NCBI RefSeq assembly: GCF_014041935.1
Contig: NZ_CP059491.1
Coordinates: 3,100,001-3,164,000 of the forward strand
Source of the DNA: Gordonia jinghuaiqii
Lineage (GTDB): Bacteria > Actinomycetota > Actinomycetes > Mycobacteriales > Mycobacteriaceae
DNA: 64,000 nucleotides
Direction of reading: 5' to 3'
Below the pieces are notes generated by a model, which ran no database searches, was not told where the DNA came from, and saw only the letters and a program-made list of their open reading frames with translations. The stretch's first letter is position 1. Each line of letters opens with the position of its first letter. Made by a program: the position numbers and the translations under genes. Shown piece after piece: positions 63,691-64,000 of this stretch.

Positions 63691-64000
63691 TGTATGTAGC
63701 GGTGAAAGGCGGTGAACGCGCCATCACCAATGCCCACGCCCTGCTGGCCAAGGAAGGCCGCGGCGACACCGGCCTGCCCGCACTCGATCCAAGCCAGATC
63801 GCCGAACAGCTCGGCGTCCTGGTGTCTCGAGTGATGACCGAGGGCTCACTCTACGACCCCGAGCTCGCCGGCCGCGCGCTGGTCCAGGCCCAGGGCGACG
63901 TCCTCGAGGCGATCACCCTGATCCGGTCGTACCGAACCACCCTGCCGCGCTTCGGGTATTCCGAGCCGGTCGACACCGGGGCGTTGCCACCGCAGCGACG
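63690..64000 (+). CDS. phnI: Carbon-phosphorus lyase core protein PhnI (5' part)
   Basis: About 103 codons before the window edge. It begins MYVAVKGGERAITNAHALLA, the PhnI start, and goes on with EQLGVLVSRVMTEGSLYDPE and QGDVLEAITLIRSYRTTLPR. GGAGG is seven bases upstream of the ATG. PhnI is the nucleosidase-like subunit that displaces adenine from ATP. The rest of the operon should lie beyond 64000. Confidence 0.93.
   Translation, partial: MYVAVKGGERAITNAHALLAKEGRGDTGLPALDPSQIAEQLGVLVSRVMTEGSLYDPELAGRALVQAQGDVLEAITLIRSYRTTLPRFGYSEPVDTGALPPQR

Overview
The window looks like a chromosomal stretch from a high-GC, mycolic-acid-type actinobacterium (order Mycobacteriales), most like Gordonia or a close relative. 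This rests on codon use, on protein relatedness to mycobacterial orthologues (uvrB, rpsA, polA, pdtaR, sdh1), and on gene order: pdtaR, polA, rpsA, coaE, uvrB and a universal stress protein run on one strand in the same order as M. tuberculosis Rv1626-Rv1636, with extra blocks inserted. The genus is an inference; the gene order is seen directly.

Layout. 1-5 kb: 5' part of a nonribosomal peptide synthetase (C-A-T-C-A..., first A domain predicted to take serine), cut by the window edge. 5.3-17.4 kb: housekeeping block with HMG-CoA lyase, a universal stress protein, uvrB, a DUF402 protein, coaE, a Zur-box-preceded AztD zinc-chaperone lipoprotein, a TetR regulator divergent from a SNF2 helicase/SWIM pair, and rpsA. 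17.6-36.4 kb: about 19 kb between rpsA and polA. It holds a 2H phosphoesterase, a nine-gene tightly coupled cell-surface glycan/glycolipid operon (three GT2, one GT4, flippase, polytopic membrane protein, PapA-like acyltransferase, alpha/beta-hydrolase lipoprotein, GH16 lipoprotein), two methyltransferases, a SARP-type regulator, a polar amino-acid ABC transporter and a beta-decarboxylating dehydrogenase. 36.4-46.8 kb: polA, a GNAT protein, a complete branched-chain amino-acid ABC system (livHMGF plus a separate convergent livK) and the ANTAR regulator pdtaR.

46.9-57 kb: tRNA-Leu(CAA) followed by an accessory, partly decayed stretch. It contains a hydrolase/TetR pair with twin operators, a GlxA-type regulator divergent from an HD-domain hydrolase, an M23 peptidase remnant, and a second, broken copy of the 3' end of sdhB that brackets about 2.3 kb next to the real sdhB. 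The Sdh1-type succinate dehydrogenase operon follows, then an acyl-CoA ligase pseudogene and a broken pirin gene. 57-64 kb: aquaporin and a phosphonate system: phnD-phnC-phnE (fused double permease), the GntR regulator phnF, and the start of the C-P lyase operon phnG-phnH-phnI. Two near-identical inverted repeats (TGTCTA-N6-TAGACA) upstream of phnD and phnG mark a shared operator.

I found no CRISPR array, no intact insertion sequence and no integrase. The stretches I consider least explained are the glycan operon and its leader, the sdhB-bracketed segment, and the regulatory inverted repeats.
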